From contig JAZGTN010000035.1 in the NCBI GenBank assembly GCA_037783415.1, forward strand, positions 1,364,001 to 1,428,000: a DNA stretch of 64,000 nt, given 5' to 3'. A model generated the notes under the pieces. It worked only from the letters and a program-made list of their open reading frames with translations, was not told the DNA's origin and did no database searches. Position 1 is the stretch's first letter; each line of letters starts with the position of its first letter. The stretch comes from Leptasterias polaris (Eukaryota; Echinodermata; Asteroidea; Forcipulatida; Asteriidae). The position numbers were made by a program, and so were the translations under genes. Shown here in pieces: positions 1 through 12,741 of the stretch.

Positions 1-540
1 TCTGTGTTCAAATCACCTTGAGAAAAACTAAAAATATATTTTTTCCCCCCCCAGATATGATGAATTACAATCACATAAATTCAATTGAACTAAATCCATC
101 CCATCAAAGCAAAGGAACATCTGGTCTTAGAAATGATTGAAAAAAGTTATTCATGCACAATGAGCGAGGTCGACATCTTAATTAAAGATCAACATTGATC
201 TTTTAAAATCTCTTCAATATGCCGATACAAACTTTATTAATTCACGCACTCATGTGTTACCGAGGCCAGGCCTGCGCCTAAAAGGCTACGCTGTTCGTGC
301 AATTGAATATAAAGTTTTTACCAAAGTTCGTGAAATCGCGCACACATGTTGTGAATGCGTGGGTATGCATGTAGCCAAAACATGTATCCAACACTGGAAG
401 AAATTCACTAGACCATACATAAAACTTATACAACATGAAATTCCCATGGACCAGAACAAAAAATAATGAAGTAACTTGTTGTGCTTTTTTGTTGTCCCCT
501 CGCTTGGGGAAAAAAGCTGAGAATCTTGCATTCTAAAAAA
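1..540. other. Non-coding upstream DNA, no recognised feature
   Basis: An AT-rich stretch upstream of everything that can be identified. A slightly more CpG-containing patch sits near 240-370. The short ORFs here show no recognisable domain and overlap on both strands, so I do not call a gene. Confidence 0.5.
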
Positions 541-735
541 TCTACAGGCATCCTACTTGGGTGGAATTCGAACCAAGGACCTTTGACTTCAAGGCAGATG
601 TCTTACCACTAGACCACTGACCACTGCCCGGTAGCTAGAAGAAGCTCAAATCCCACACAAGTAATATGCCTACAATTGGAATGTAAACACTGTGTGAACA
701 GTGCTTAACACACATCAGTGTATTGATTAAACATA
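541..735 (-). repeat. tRNA-derived SINE, family A (copy 1)
   Basis: Read on the minus strand, 541-640 is tRNA-like: an A-box-like GGTCTAGTGGTAAGACATC is followed by a B box GGTTCGAATTCC. The adjoining part near 680-735 carries the family tail (cacacatcagtgtattg...taaacat). The same head recurs at 845-930 and 53063-53150, and the tail recurs at 980-1010, 14733-14770 and 24541-24590. Head and tail are in opposite orientations here, so the copy may be dimeric or rearranged. Confidence 0.7.
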
Positions 736-844
736 AAATATTCTTAATCCCCTAAGCAAAATTAACATCTAAAAAAAAAAAAATCATTTTGGAACCTGCT
801 GCTGCTAAAATAAAGGATTCAAACTGCCTCTAGCTTCTAGTTCT

Positions 845-1010
845 AGGCAAGCTCGATAGTCCAGTGGCAAGACATCTGCTTCAGAAGGCAAAGGTCGTGG
901 ACCGAATCCCACCTGAGTAATGCCTGTGGACTGTTTTTTTTACAGAACTCAGAAAAATACTTAGTACAGTACTTCACACGCATCGGTGTGTGGGTAAAAC
1001 ACAGTGACAA
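845..1010 (+). repeat. tRNA-derived SINE, family A (copy 2)
   Basis: The head has an A-box-like TAGTCCAGTGGCAAGACATC and a degenerate B box GGACCGAATCCC. It is followed by a T-rich linker and the tail cacgcatcggtgtgtggg...aaacaca. It runs in the same order as copies elsewhere in the window. This is a transposed repeat and not a tRNA gene, because the anticodon arm is degraded. Confidence 0.7.
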
Positions 1011-1420
1011 ATAATAATTGCAAAGTTGGTTAACATCACTTTGATCTTTTATGGATAGTCATAAATGTTAGGGTTTGATTTTGATTTTGGGTGTGTGGTT
1101 TTGTTTTACTTCCACTGTATTTAATAGCATCTGCAACAACAATACTGAGTAATAGAAAAATATAATAAAGGATAATTTAAAAAGACATAAAGAAAAGAGA
1201 CTGAGACATTTATTTTTCCCTAATATTTTGTCAAATTTAAACATGAAAACGTACACCCATACAAAAAAGCCACACACAAAATAATCCCCATGCACATGCA
1301 TCTATTTATGCTATTCGCACCAAATTGGAAACTTGTTAATGAAATACAGTAAATGACTTTTTGCATATAGTCAGTAACTTACAGCTCTATTTACACAGCT
1401 GCGTTGCTAGCATAGGCTAC
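1011..1420. other. Non-coding upstream DNA, no recognised feature
   Basis: AT-rich single-copy sequence without splice-flanked ORFs or recognisable repeats. Confidence 0.4.
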
Positions 1421-1597
1421 AATAGACCTTATGCATTGACGTCACCAAGCCGCCATCCTAGAGGTAAACTGATGATGAAACAATGGAAACGCGCCGATTT
1501 GTACGCGCGGCGCACAGGACTGGCCAATGAACATCTTCCTTTTGACCTCTAGGCGAGGGCGCCCTACTCAAATGACGTCATATGCATAAGGTCTATT
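1421..1597. mobile_element. MITE with perfect 16-bp TIRs, family E
   Basis: The left end AATAGACCTTATGCAT (1421-1436) is the exact reverse complement of the right end (1582-1597). TGACGTCA-type sequence follows on both sides and extends the inverted repeat to about 24 bp with one indel. The 177-bp element has no coding capacity. The dinucleotide TA inside the ends suggests TA target preference. Relatives occur at 19445-19607, 24821-24997, 27089-27215 and 50603-50700. Confidence 0.85.
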
Positions 1598-4500
1598 ATA
1601 GAAAATTTTGTAAATGTTCACATGAGGGTGTAGAATATAGAAGATGTCTTTTATGTGATAAAATAACAAATTGTGTCCATAGGAAAATTACATTTAAAAT
1701 ATTAATTTAAACTCAAGTGAACTTGATTCAAAGTGGTTAGAAGTTTTCCATTCACACTGGGAAAATGCTGCAGGTTGAAGTTCTGTTTGAAAAAACCCCA
1801 ACTAAAATTGCAAACAAAACATGAGGGCAATATTTTGAAGGAAATTTTTCAGAAGCATTTTCAGAAAATTACTACTGTTTGATTACAAGTTAATCCTGTA
1901 TACGCTGTAATGTTGGTTATACACCCCTCTTGTTTTTAACTTCTATGAAATGTCTATCCCATCATAATGAGCACTTCTGAGTGTTCTCTAGGAGAACTTA
2001 CTCAAACATTTTATAAAGAGTAAACTTTTTAACAGCAACAATGCTTGAATAACAGACAAACTATTGCAGATTTGAAACGTTTGAGTGAAGAATTTTTATT
2101 TGATGATCAACCTTGCTAATTTTTGATGCAATTTAAGAATTCATACGGTACTTGTTATGTACTTAAAAAATAATAATGGCACGGGGAATTAACCTGAATT
2201 TTCAGTTAAAATCAATGGAAAAATTTACTCCCCATCACATCATGAGACAATGACTCAAATGCGTATGATTTACTGAACAAACATCAATTAACAAAACAGT
2301 TTTCAAATAAGGCAAACTGAGCTTTGAGGCATCCTGCTTTATAAAAGAGATGCTTTTTAGCGAAAACACAAGAATGAGATTAGAAAGTGGATGGAACAAA
2401 ATTCAATAAAAATGTAATCTGAAACGTAATGCAGAAACCTTTAAGCTTGGCAAGAAAACAACAGCCGGTACTTACAAAAATGGAACTGTTCGAAGTAAGA
2501 AAATATGAGAAAAAGTAATCAATTGAAGGTATTACCGATCAGAATGGAGTTAGGGAGTTTCCATGTTTCACAGAAAAATATCCGACCACAAAAACAACTT
2601 GTTCATATCAATTTTTTAAGAATAATTTGAAGTATTTCATTAAGTCTTTCAGCTTACAATGCACATGTACAACTTCTTGTATTATGTTGTTTTTGTTAAT
2701 TTTGTTGATTGTTTTCTTTAACCCCTTGTTTTTATACGCCTCGGAATGGGTTATCTAGATTTACGGCACATTGTAAATACTGTTATTACTATTTATTAGT
2801 ATAGAATGAACACCAAAGATGGCACAAAACAGCATCTAAAAGTAAACTAAAGATTCATGAAAACTATGTTTTGGAATATGCAACTTCAAGGAATAGTAGA
2901 ATGAAGATAAACTTGTGTTATTTGTGTTCCTGATTCAATGCAGATTACCATATAATACAAAAAAAATTAATTCTTTTATTTATTGTTCTAAGAGGAAAAA
3001 ACAACATGTTTTCTCTCTTCATAACACTCCCTCTCATGAATTTTGCAAGATGTTCACCTTGTGAAGTTGATTTTAAAACTTTAATCGTTCACGATCTCTA
3101 AATTATGCTTTAAATCAAAGAACCAAAGATTAATGCATTTGTTTTACCATTGACACTCTAATATCTTTAAATTGTCCTGGGAAGCAATTTGTCATGCCAT
3201 CAATTATGCGATCAATTGGAAACTTTTAATGTGCAGGCAGAGTTTTTATGACATGATTACAGAGGCTGAAGTCTCCTTACCCATAGCTCTAGCCCATCAG
3301 TCACCCTCAATTCCAACCCCCTCCCATTTATAAAAACCCATCTGAATTCATCTTATTCCATTCGGAGGTTTTGTTTTTGCGTTTTAAGTGAACAGAAGAA
3401 AAAGGGGAACCTTGTTTGAACCATTAATTTTTTCTTTGGGATGGCACAAGAGCATGCAAGCTCAAGGGGCTATTACATGCATAAACGAGGCTGATGGGTA
3501 ACATCAACACAGTAATTGTCTCAAATTGTCTGTCCTTGGAGACAGCAGCTGGTCCATCAAGACACAGCAGGCTTTAACAACACTCTAAAGACAATTGAAA
3601 CCTATATGTTGACTGTTCTCATTGAAAAGACCATCTTGGGATACGCATGAAAAATGCACAAAACTGCCATGAAATAAACCTTATTGCCTTATATATAAAA
3701 TTGATTTTTCGGTAAACGTATTGAAGGAACATCTTGTGTTCAATGCCAAATAAAATAGGCTTCAAAATAACAACTTCATTTATTATTTGAACATCAAAAT
3801 AAGCCAAATGACTCAGATTCTCACAGAGGAACATATGGTTTTATTCACAGCGGTGTGGTTTTTATTGAAAAAGGTGTATGCATTTTAATAAGGTAACCCA
3901 AAACATGCTGAAGCTCAGTTGTTGCCTCAGTTTAATTGTGATTGAAAATAATTGACAAGAATTGCCTTAAGGGTTCTCATTGTATAGTGCAAAGAAGGTC
4001 AATTCAGGGCCTTTGGATTGCTATTCAGACCATTTTTAATGATTTGGCCATAAGGTATATTCATTCTTTTAAAAATACTCACTGACTTAACTTTTATTGA
4101 AGAATCATATTCACAGATAAATGCTAATTTTAAGGCAGAAAACATTGCCATACCGTCTTTGAAAACCAAATATGATCCAATGAAAGCTTACAATTCAAAG
4201 GACAAGGACAGCTTACAAATTTCTTCAGAGGTTTTGCTGTTTTAAATCATGTTATTATCCATGATCATCCTTCAGAAATGAATTTTGATTTAGATTCTCT
4301 TCTTTCTGCCCAATAAATTAGGCAAGAGTAATGAAATATTTCAAATAATGTTTGAAAATACCAAGGAAAGTTATTAGGGATACTAAAAGATATCAATGAA
4401 ATTATCACAGGTTAGTTGTATGTGGAGTTTCTAACCAAGACAAGTAATACACCACCAGGAAAAAAAGAGAGCAATACTTTAGAATGATGTTCAATCGATG

Positions 4501-5340
4501 TACATGTAGCTAATTAATTGTGTTGAATCTGTCTTTTGACTTGAACATTAGTTTGATAAGTCAGTAATCTAAATTTGTCAAAATCTTTCGAAATTTTATA
4601 ATCATGCAAGCTTTTGATAAAAATATTTGTTTTCATATAGGGAATAGCCTGTTTATTATTATTTTTTTATATTTTTATATAAGGGATTTGTAAACAAAGG
4701 CGTTTGGGTCAAGCATTTACACAGCTGAACAGACTGAACAAATTTCTCAGACATGTGAAATATTTCCTGGTTTTTGTGTTGATATGAGGATAGACTATAC
4801 AAAGAAAAAGGAAATAATTTGATCAAAAATTAGTTAGTTATTAACTAATTAGTGATGTTGTGGATTAGCGAAACATCAAATTAAAATGTCATGCTATAAT
4901 TACCATTTATCTGCAATGTTCAGAAAAGCCATTTTAATTTATAAAAAATATATATCATATGTATAGTTGTTTTAAAAAATTGCAGTAGAAGTTGTGGGGG
5001 TGAATAACACAATCTGCTACAGTTTGCTAGTGTTGAAAACTTAGGTTTGGACTTACCATGGTATTTTTATCATGTTTGATAGTCTCAGTCAACGTCCTGC
5101 AAAAAGCATTAACCTCAGTTCCCCCAAGCTAGCAAATATTTACAGTTTTTTAAATTGCACATTGAAGGTGCCCTTACTTGAACAAAATTGGTTGACTTTT
5201 AAAGTCTGCAAGTGACAGATTCATAGAAGAATACATTAAATCTGAGATTATTCACTAACATATCGATTGTATTGAACTTATACACCGGAGTAATTACCGA
5301 TGATATTTGAGATCGTCTAGAGACTGTTCACTACGTGCAT
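1598..5340. other. Upstream intergenic DNA without recognised features
   Basis: About 3.7 kb of AT-rich sequence. I see no exon with splice sites, no tRNA-like box pair and no TIR pair. It may contain the promoter of the downstream transporter gene near its 3' end, but I cannot identify a TATA box or initiator with confidence. Confidence 0.45.
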
Positions 5341-5455
5341 GCCATAGACAAAGCAAGCAAAAGCCATCAAGTACCACTTGCACACTGCTCCCCCATGCAC
5401 GTCATGTTTGACAAACACCGAGTTCCCCTACTCACAGACTTTACACATCCCCCCC

Positions 5456-5632
5456 ATGCCAGAAGAATGGTACAATCCACAGCACTCAGTTGAAGTAGTG
5501 CATTCGTCGGTACCGGAGCTCATCCAGATGCAGGAAGATTACAGTTCAATTGGAACATCTTCTTCGCTAACCGTGCACTCTCTTACAAAACACGTGTGTT
5601 TACCACACACTACAAGTAACCATTCCATATGA
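5456..5632 (+). CDS. Upstream ORF or alternative N-terminal exon (58 codons)
   Basis: An ATG-initiated ORF of 58 codons (starting M-P-E-E-W-Y-N-P) with protein-like, low-hydrophobicity composition and no recognised domain. Its frame is open from just after a stop at 5345, so it could be longer in a spliced transcript. Its TGA at 5630-5632 overlaps the ATG at 5629 (ATGA), which begins the putative first transporter ORF in another frame. A weak donor CAA|GTAACC at 5615/5616 would end this frame in phase 1, which also fits the 41759 exon. It could therefore be an upstream ORF that tunes translation, an alternative N-terminus, or chance. Confidence 0.3.
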   Translation: MPEEWYNPQHSVEVVHSSVPELIQMQEDYSSIGTSSSLTVHSLTKHVCLPHTTSNHSI

Positions 5633-5953
5633 TACGCATGCAAAGCATCAAAGAGGATGAAGCCAAAAATGGGAGCTATGTTAGCGCCCCTAAGGAAATA
5701 CCGGACAAGGCGGCATCCACGGACAGGGCGGCCACCGACGTCCTGCAGGAGTTAGAACTGGGAACTGGAGAATGTACCTGTAGCTGCCAGCTGTACTGTA
5801 ATAACAACGACGTGCCTTCAAGTTCATCTCCAACGACAACGAGCATCACCATATCCAATAATAACGGGGATCTTTTAAAAAAGAGGAAAAGTCTATGGAG
5901 TCGGTCGCAACATTCCCGCCGGCTGAAGATGGTGGTGCCGGGCAAAAATGGAG
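5629..5953 (+). CDS. slc4a11: Putative first coding exon of the SLC4A11-like transporter
   Basis: An open frame of 108 codons plus 1 nt that ends at a good donor, GAG|GTGGGT (5953/5954). Beyond the donor the frame becomes low-complexity (I/V runs), as expected for intron. The predicted peptide is polar and disordered, with Ser/Thr/Asn runs near residues 60-85 and a basic K/R segment near 85-100. That suits the variable cytoplasmic N-terminus of SLC4 proteins but is not diagnostic. Phase 1 at the donor joins to the AA at the start of the 41759 exon to make GAA without a stop. A second ATG lies at 5638, and neither ATG has a purine at -3. The link to the downstream exons is inferred from phase, strand and absence of other candidates. 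Other small exons could be missing from the 36-kb intron. Confidence 0.45.
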
Positions 5954-6010
5954 GTGGGTCTACAGATGATGTTTGTAGTATTATTGTTATAATTGTTATT
6001 ATAATATCGT

Positions 6011-6235
6011 TCTGGTAAGGGACCCTCAAAAGCGACTAGCACTGAGGCCTGCAGATACCTGTGTAGAGAAAATGATTAAGAAATTTCAGTTTTAGATGTG
6101 GGAGGAAAACCCCAAATGGGGAAACCCCCACACCATTATGTAGGGACTGAAATCCCAATCCTAATGCAAGGATTCGAACCGGGGGTCACGGAGGTGAAAG
6201 GCAGGGAAGAAACCTCTGAGCAAACCAAAATTGCA
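6011..6235 (-). repeat. tRNA-derived SINE, family C (copy 1)
   Basis: On the minus strand this reads GGTTTGCTCAGAGGTTTCTT, then a body with gcctttcacctccgtgacc, then a B box GGTTCGAATCC, then tail text matching the other copies (gggttttcctcccacatc...; ending in ...gagggtccc). Five more copies occur at 26121-26340, 36185-36415, 38641-38720, 41060-41150 and 52690-52920. This repeat begins only about 60 bp past the putative exon 1 donor. Confidence 0.75.
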
Positions 6236-8394
6236 ACAATTAGCATAAACTGTTTATTATTAAGTGCATTAAAATGGTATGAACAAATTTAATTTATAAG
6301 CTTTTTAGACGGAATCAGCTTTATTTTTTTTTGGGGGGGACTCCTAAGACCTCTCATTCCAATTCTGGCACGGTTTAATTGAGGACAAACATATTTATTA
6401 CTTTTAGGAAAGCACGTTTACAGTTTTTTGAAGTGCTGGCGATTTTATTTTTAGGGAAAGGCTGTTAACTTAGTTAACAAGTGGAGGTAAATCTTTGCTC
6501 TGCTCTTTCCACAACTCCATTTTATTTTAAATATGATATTCAGCTCTCATTATTGTTATTATAAGTCTTTATTTTTAGCACTCTTAACACAGCAACCACA
6601 GGAAAGATCTTCCAGTAACAGGTCAGATTACTCCAAATATGTGCCATCAATACAGCGTCAGGTTTATAATTTGTTTTCTTTTGTAAAGTGTGGCGCCAGA
6701 TGCACTGAGGTGCTACAGCATTGATTTCCCATCTCACTCTAGTGAACTGCAGAGATTGCATGAGATGCTGTCCAACCACGCAGCGACAAACACTCATGTA
6801 GCGGTCATCCTGTTTGAATCAAATGTGTGAGAATTTTCTTCTCTTCGTGTGTGACGATGACATTTTGTATTGTTTGAGTCTGCAGCACAATGTTGTGACA
6901 GTTACTCCGGAAATCATCATGTGGAGATGGATTCTGGTTTACATAATTTATTTATATTTTGGTTTTCATCAGCGCCCCCCCCCCCCCCCCCCCCCCCCCT
7001 CTAATTTGACATTAACTGCACATGATGGAGTTCACTCTCTCTCTCTCTTTCTTTGATTTGGTTTTAATTACTTTAAACATGTCCTTTGTCACTTTTGTTG
7101 ACCGGGGTACTGGGCTGAGATTCACCCACCCGCCCACCCTACATACAGTCTCCTGATGATAAAGCATCCATGATAAACAAATTTTTCTCCTCTCAGAGCC
7201 ACCACATCTTCCAAGAATAGGTTTCACCTGAATTGAGACTTTAATAGAAAATGAAAAACAGTTGTCATCGACCTTAAGTCCACTTCAGTCTTCCTGATAA
7301 CTGTTTTGTTGAAAGCCTGAAAATAAACCAAATCTACTTCTCAAGCTTTCCATCAACCCTGCACTAAATCATTTCTATTTTCCTGATGGCAAACCCAGAA
7401 TAAACACACCAACTTCACTTGAATGTTATTATTCAACAGGAAGGCAGTATTAAATAAATATCAAAGAATCCAACTTCAAACCAAAATTCAAAATGTCTGT
7501 TAATCCAAGAGACTTCCGATCATGTAAATACAGAAGGGCTTCTCATACAGCTCTTACCACTGTCAACACACAGCCCCAGCTGCCACTTAGCTTCAGAGAT
7601 CTCCAAGTAAACTCTAAGGTTCAATCAGCTATTTAGCATTATCAGTGGATTTTAAATCACTCTTCAGCATATATAGCTCTGCAGCTTTACTGTGTACACA
7701 TTTGTGGATTTCCAACCATGCTTCAATGTCACAGGCAAAGCTGGACTCTTTTTATAAAGGCTGTGACAAGCGTTTGATATAAATTTTCATCCATACTATC
7801 TCACCACGATTAAAACGCATTTTGTTGCACCTCATTCATCACCTGAGTGTAATTTGTTTTTCATACTGCGGACATTTTTTCAGATTACCTATATAATGAT
7901 AGGAGATCAACCTGATAGTAATTAAATACCCTTTTTTGAAATCCATGAGGTGCTACCTTTTTCTTTAACTGTTTGGTCAGTTCGTATCTTCCTGATTGTT
8001 TTTAGCAATGTACTTTTGTATCCTTACCTGTGAAAAGAAATGAAATGAAAAGAAATGAAATGAAATGAAATGATAGTAATATTGTATTCATAACAAGAGA
8101 CACTAAGACTACCTTTTCCTTTGTGCCTCAATTTGTTTTGTCCTTTTTTATAGTCAACCAGCATTTGTATTAGCTAATTAAAGTTGTATGCATTGTTCGA
8201 ATAGTATAACGTTTTAATTTCCCGCACTGCATAGAAAGGCTTTCCATGTAGAAGGTCGGAAGAATTTGGAACTCCATCCTACCTCAACACACTTGGTTAA
8301 TTTCCTCTCCTAAAAACCTATACTTGTTTGCTTTCAATTCAAGGGTATGCTCATACTTGTTTTGGTGTTTACTATTTGTTTCTGACTATCACAG
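6236..8394. other. Intron-1 sequence, mostly unique
   Basis: No exon or known repeat recognised, apart from a 25-nt C homopolymer (6975-6999), a short CT run after 7036, and the GAAAT microsatellite near 8036-8072. Confidence 0.45.
8036..8072. repeat. GAAAT pentanucleotide microsatellite
   Basis: Repeated GAAAT units with a few AAAAG interruptions. No coding meaning. Confidence 0.85.
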
Positions 8395-8466
8395 TGAAGT
8401 CTTGATGCGCTTTGAATCCTTTGGAAAAGGCGCATGATAAATCTTATTATTATTTATTATTATTAC
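8395..8466 (+). repeat. 3'-tail fragment of a CR1/L2-type LINE or its SINE
   Basis: Contains TGCGCTTTGAATCCTTTGG, GGCGCATGATAAATC and then a run of TTATT units. The layout matches the 3' end of the LINE at 53.65-56.39 kb and of the SINE at 63592-63959. It is a 5'-truncated remnant. Confidence 0.6.
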
Positions 8467-10675
8467 AAATTCAAAGTCACTTTGCTTCCATTGCATTGAG
8501 TTGAAATAGAACAAACACATAATGATTTTATTTATTGTCTATATTTAGAGAGACAAAGACAATCAATTATAACTGCTTTAGGCTTGTAACAAAGGGATTA
8601 TCAGTAATCATAACATTGCCTGCATATTTAACAAGGACAATACAGCAGAATATATCCCTATATGCAGCCTCTTATTCATTCCTAAATATGTTGTGAGAGC
8701 GGCACAGTTACAAGTTTTTGTTAATCTTTAATGCACAGATTAATTTGATTAGTCAATTCTACAGCCTTTTGTTTTGATATATTTTTAATTTTGTTGATGA
8801 TTGCTGGTGGCCACCCTGTGGGTCTTTGTAAAAAGGTCAAGGGTCACATTGAGTGGACCAGGTGTGTATTCTTAATGTTATAAAAACATTTCTGAAGTCT
8901 GATACCATTGAACAGTATAGTCTGAGCTCCTCGGGTAGGACAGTCTGTAGAGTGAGGTAGAAGCTTATAGCCTTCGTAATGGCTAATCAAACTCAATAAA
9001 CACCTCTGCCCCCAACAGTTCCCTGTCTATACTCCTGGGTGGAGAAAAGGACTTAATGGAAGCGTGACGAAGGCTGATCCGGAAGACTCGGCCATTTCTA
9101 ATAAGAACTGTCTTTGAAATTTATCAGCACCAAATATTGAATTATATTTAATCCAGTCCTATGTATTTATTATTAGCTTTGTATTTTTGTTTCTGTTGCT
9201 TTAGTATTGTGTCCTTTGGCATCAGACTGTTATTGTTGGTGTAGTACCCTGTGTGACGTAATTCTATTATAAGCCATGCCCAATTAACATCCTTTGGCTC
9301 CAATGATTATGTGAAGCAAACAGGAAATGCATTGAGCATTTTGTTGTTGTTGTTAGACTCTATTCTCAGAAAATAGTGATTTTTTTTGTAATGACTCAAG
9401 GTTTTATTTTAGATGTCCACTTGTGTTATAAAATCACTTTAGTTTAGATTATACACAAACGTTTTCCAGCCATGACTTAACCAACAATTTATCTGACTAC
9501 TCTTTTCCTGTTTCAGTATCCATCTTACAAAATATTTGTTCTCTCCCAATCCCCTGTTTTGCGTCTGTTTTCTTTCTCCCTCTCATTATTCCTCCATATC
9601 TTTCCATATTAGTTATTATCGCCTCATTTTACTGTACATATATTTTTCTCTTGTCAACAACTGCTTCTTCCTGAAACCTCCACTTCCCTTTTCTCCTTCA
9701 GCGTCTGTCCATGCTTTGTTTCTTGTTTTTGTTAATCTATTTCCTTTTGACATTTCACCTGGACTTCATTTTGGACTCCCTTTTTGCCTATTGTCTCTTC
9801 GGTATCCTTTCGATCTATCTCAATTCCTAATCTACATGTATTGGCGCGCTGCATTAGTATCTTTCGTTTCAGTGTACACATGTACCTTAAAAGGACTTGG
9901 TGTTTGTTTTGTCTTCTTCGTTCCTCCTGTCTCCTTTTGTTTCATAATCAGTCCATCTTCCTGAACCTAACTTTTCTTCCCTTCACCCAAAGTTTCTTTT
10001 CCCACTTCTGATCTTTTTATTCATTTTGGCACATCGGACCAAAACCCTCTGTATCCTCAAAAGTTTTAGCCGATTTGACCCCAAAAGTTTAGATTTAAAT
10101 TTTAAGTAACAATTTTTATAAATTCAAGAAAGTTATTAGCTTTCATTTAAAGGTGTTGCACAAACAAAATCTGACACTTACAGGTGGCATGTTGTTAAAA
10201 ACTAAAAATGAATTATTGTTGTGATCCCAAAATCATCTCATGTCCATCAGCCATGGACAAGCAATTTTGCACGTTACATGTATTTTGTGCATAGTCCATG
10301 GTATTTATTCAAACATTTTTCTATGAACAAAATTTCTATCGGCGAAAATCAGTCCATGCATATTTAAATTCACTCTCATTTTGTCTGATTTATCTTCACC
10401 TTCTTCTCCTTTCGTCTCTTCAACTATTTCTCTGCATCCGTGTCTTAAAAGCTTACAACTTGTTTGTAAAGTTGACTCCCAAATTTGCTCCCTCTCTGTA
10501 CATGTATGTCGAGAAATGAAGTGTCAAGTTTGTAAACAAAACGGACAGCTCTGTAACTGTCTTTTACTTGCAGTATTTGTTCTCTAACTTTTCATTTTAT
10601 TTTTTCTTTGTTCAGTTTCATGTCAAACAAGCTTGGTTCCACTATCAATCAGCCAATTCCCATTCTCTAATAGAT
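8467..10675. other. Intron-1 sequence, no confident feature
   Basis: Pyrimidine-rich in 9530-10020, where long ORFs are merely T/C-rich and have no domain. The stretch 8925-9110 is slightly GC-richer and could be an old SINE, but I cannot match it inside this window. Confidence 0.4.
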
Positions 10676-10679
10676 CTTT

Positions 10680-10800
10680 ACCATGATATTGTTATTAGAT
10701 ATTTGATAGTGATAATTGCTATTTGGTAGTTAATATTGATATTTGATTTTGATATTTGATATTCGATATTTGATTTTGATATTCAATATTGTATTTCTGT
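10680..10800. repeat. Degenerate GATATTTGAT-type tandem repeat
   Basis: Irregular repetition of GATATTTGAT and GATTTTGATATT units, about ten times. AT-rich simple-sequence DNA. Confidence 0.75.
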
Positions 10801-10814
10801 CAGTCAATTCAACA

Positions 10815-10935
10815 TATAACCAAAGCGAGACTCGCAGGTCCAAATAGTCTGACCCCATTTTGGTTTGATCAGAATCAGTATCCTTTATTGCATCTGCACA
10901 CAGGGAATATGATCAAAATTATGACCGCATGATAA
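10815..10935 (+). repeat. Interspersed repeat family D (copy 1)
   Basis: The pattern is: AACCAAA.CGAG, about 20 nt, ATAGTCTGAC, CCC.TTTTGG, AGAATCAGTA, CACAGGGAA, and GACCGCATGATAAA. The same ordered blocks recur at 19325-19435, 23955-24088, 48112-48235, 50725-50840 and 59099-59225. No coding capacity is seen. Confidence 0.65.
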
Positions 10936-12324
10936 ATGTCTACTCTGCCAAATGACGTCTGTATTTGCTTTTGTCTGTCCCGAACCCGGCCCCTAAACTT
11001 AACCATAGGCACCGAACAAGGAGAATTTATCCAATGCCATAATCAATTCCGTCTCGGTTACCTGGCAAAGCTATGGCCTTTCTCTGGTTGTGTCCCTCTC
11101 TCTTCAGTGAATAAGGAGTGTAACGTTACATGCTGATCATATTAGAGTCTGTGCTGAAATTATTTACCATCAAGGTGGGAATGTTACTATTGATGAAAAT
11201 GACTAATAAGGATATATCTGTACCATCTCAGTTGCAGATGAACATCTCCATACTTACCAAGAAAATCAATAATTCTTTTAAAATAATAATAATTTGCTGG
11301 AGGTCCCTTCACGTGTTTTGAAAATATTAGCGGGTGAGGCATGTTCTTCTAAGGATAAGTACACCTGTGGTAAAATGTCTTCTAATGACACCATTGATGA
11401 TGCTCTATGAGCATAAAATGATTTAGGGATAATTGTTTTGCAGATTCAAACCTTTTTAGGGTAAACATTAATTCAAACACTATTCATGTTTTCACTCATG
11501 GCAACAAAGACAATAAAATATTAATATCTGTAATTTTCAGGTGATTGCAACTTGTTCAATTACTTCAGTTATCTATTTCATTTTCACATCCTCAATATTT
11601 CTCAATTTTCATAACACCCATCTCATGATCTGGGTCAGCCTTTTTCCCAGAGCCTTTGGAAGAGAACTCCCCCCTCCCTTTGAGAAAAAACAAAAAAACA
11701 TTAAATAAAATCAAAAGTTAAAAGCTGGAACATTTATTCATCTATGTGTCAACATCCATACAGACTAGCACATAATTAACTGCTCAGTCGACCTCACAGC
11801 ATCGTATTTCTAAGCCGTCCATCGCAGACAGGCAAGTCATAAGATTCCCTCAATAACTTTACTCGTGCCGCAGGTAGCATTTGTATAATATATATGTGTG
11901 TGTTCTTATATTCCTTGGCAGCCCGCTCCCATTGATAGTGCCCAGATAATAGTGAATAAATAACAGCAACTCAAAATATTTGAGCATCTCTTCAAAATTT
12001 GTCTAGTTACAGTCAGGTTTGTGACCCCCATTGCTAGTTAAAATGTTTCAAGTTTGTTATAACATGAGTGGTTATCACAAATTAGATTATTGATATTAAA
12101 TCTTACTTGGTATGAAGTTGGTGTTGTCATTCTGTAATACTTTCCATCTGAGACGTCATTTTTTTGATAAAAAACTGTCTTAATTTGGGCTTAGTTTGTG
12201 AAAAATTATTGGATTTTAGCAGCTTTTGTCATTTGCAAAATGTTCCCGCTGCTTCCCCACTTTGTCAATTCTCACCTTTTCAAAAAGTTGCATTTTGTCC
12301 ACATCAAACATCAAAGGGGTTTTA
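10936..12324. other. Intron-1 sequence, no recognised feature
   Basis: AT-rich; short ORFs lack domains or splice context. Confidence 0.4.
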
Positions 12325-12645
12325 AGCATGCCTCGTGGCTGAGTGGTTAAGAGCAACGGATTGGAGCTCTGGTGTTTCTTCTCAGCAGAGTGTGGGTTCG
12401 AGTCCCAGTCGTTGCACTTATGTCCTAGCACAGATACTTACCATGATTGCCTTGTCCTGCGGATGGGTCATTAAGCAGTAGGTCCTGTGTACTAAGACTG
12501 GTAAGAACCCAGAACATCGTGGAATAGTAGGGGTTAACCCCAGTGTTCCTGGTTCCCCATAGGGAGCACCCTTGTTTACAAGTTTCCTCAGGCTTGTGAG
12601 CTACAGTGATTAAGTTCACTTATGAGGCATTCTTGGTTTCATTGT
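12325..12645 (+). repeat. tRNA-Leu-derived SINE, family B (copy 1)
   Basis: The head carries A box TGGCTGAGTGGTTAAGAGC, a class-II long variable arm (gtttcttctcagcagagtg) and B box GGGTTCGAGTCCC, then the conserved body (ttatgtcctagcacagatac, tgcggatgggtcattaag). It ends in an AATAATAATAAA tail. The head matches the copies at 48598 and 63592. The anticodon region is mutated and no working acceptor stem is kept, so it is not a functional tRNA. Confidence 0.8.
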
Positions 12646-12741
12646 CAGAAATATATAATAATAATAAATAGAAGATGAGATTGCTGTTAATCAGTATTTG
12701 TGTTTCATGAAAAACAAACTAATGGGCACACAACTCACACA

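Noticed and set aside
9536..9964. 142-codon hydrophobic ORF as a membrane protein
   Set aside because: It is only a T/C-rich tract; Phe/Leu/Ser richness follows from base composition, and neighbouring frames are equally open.
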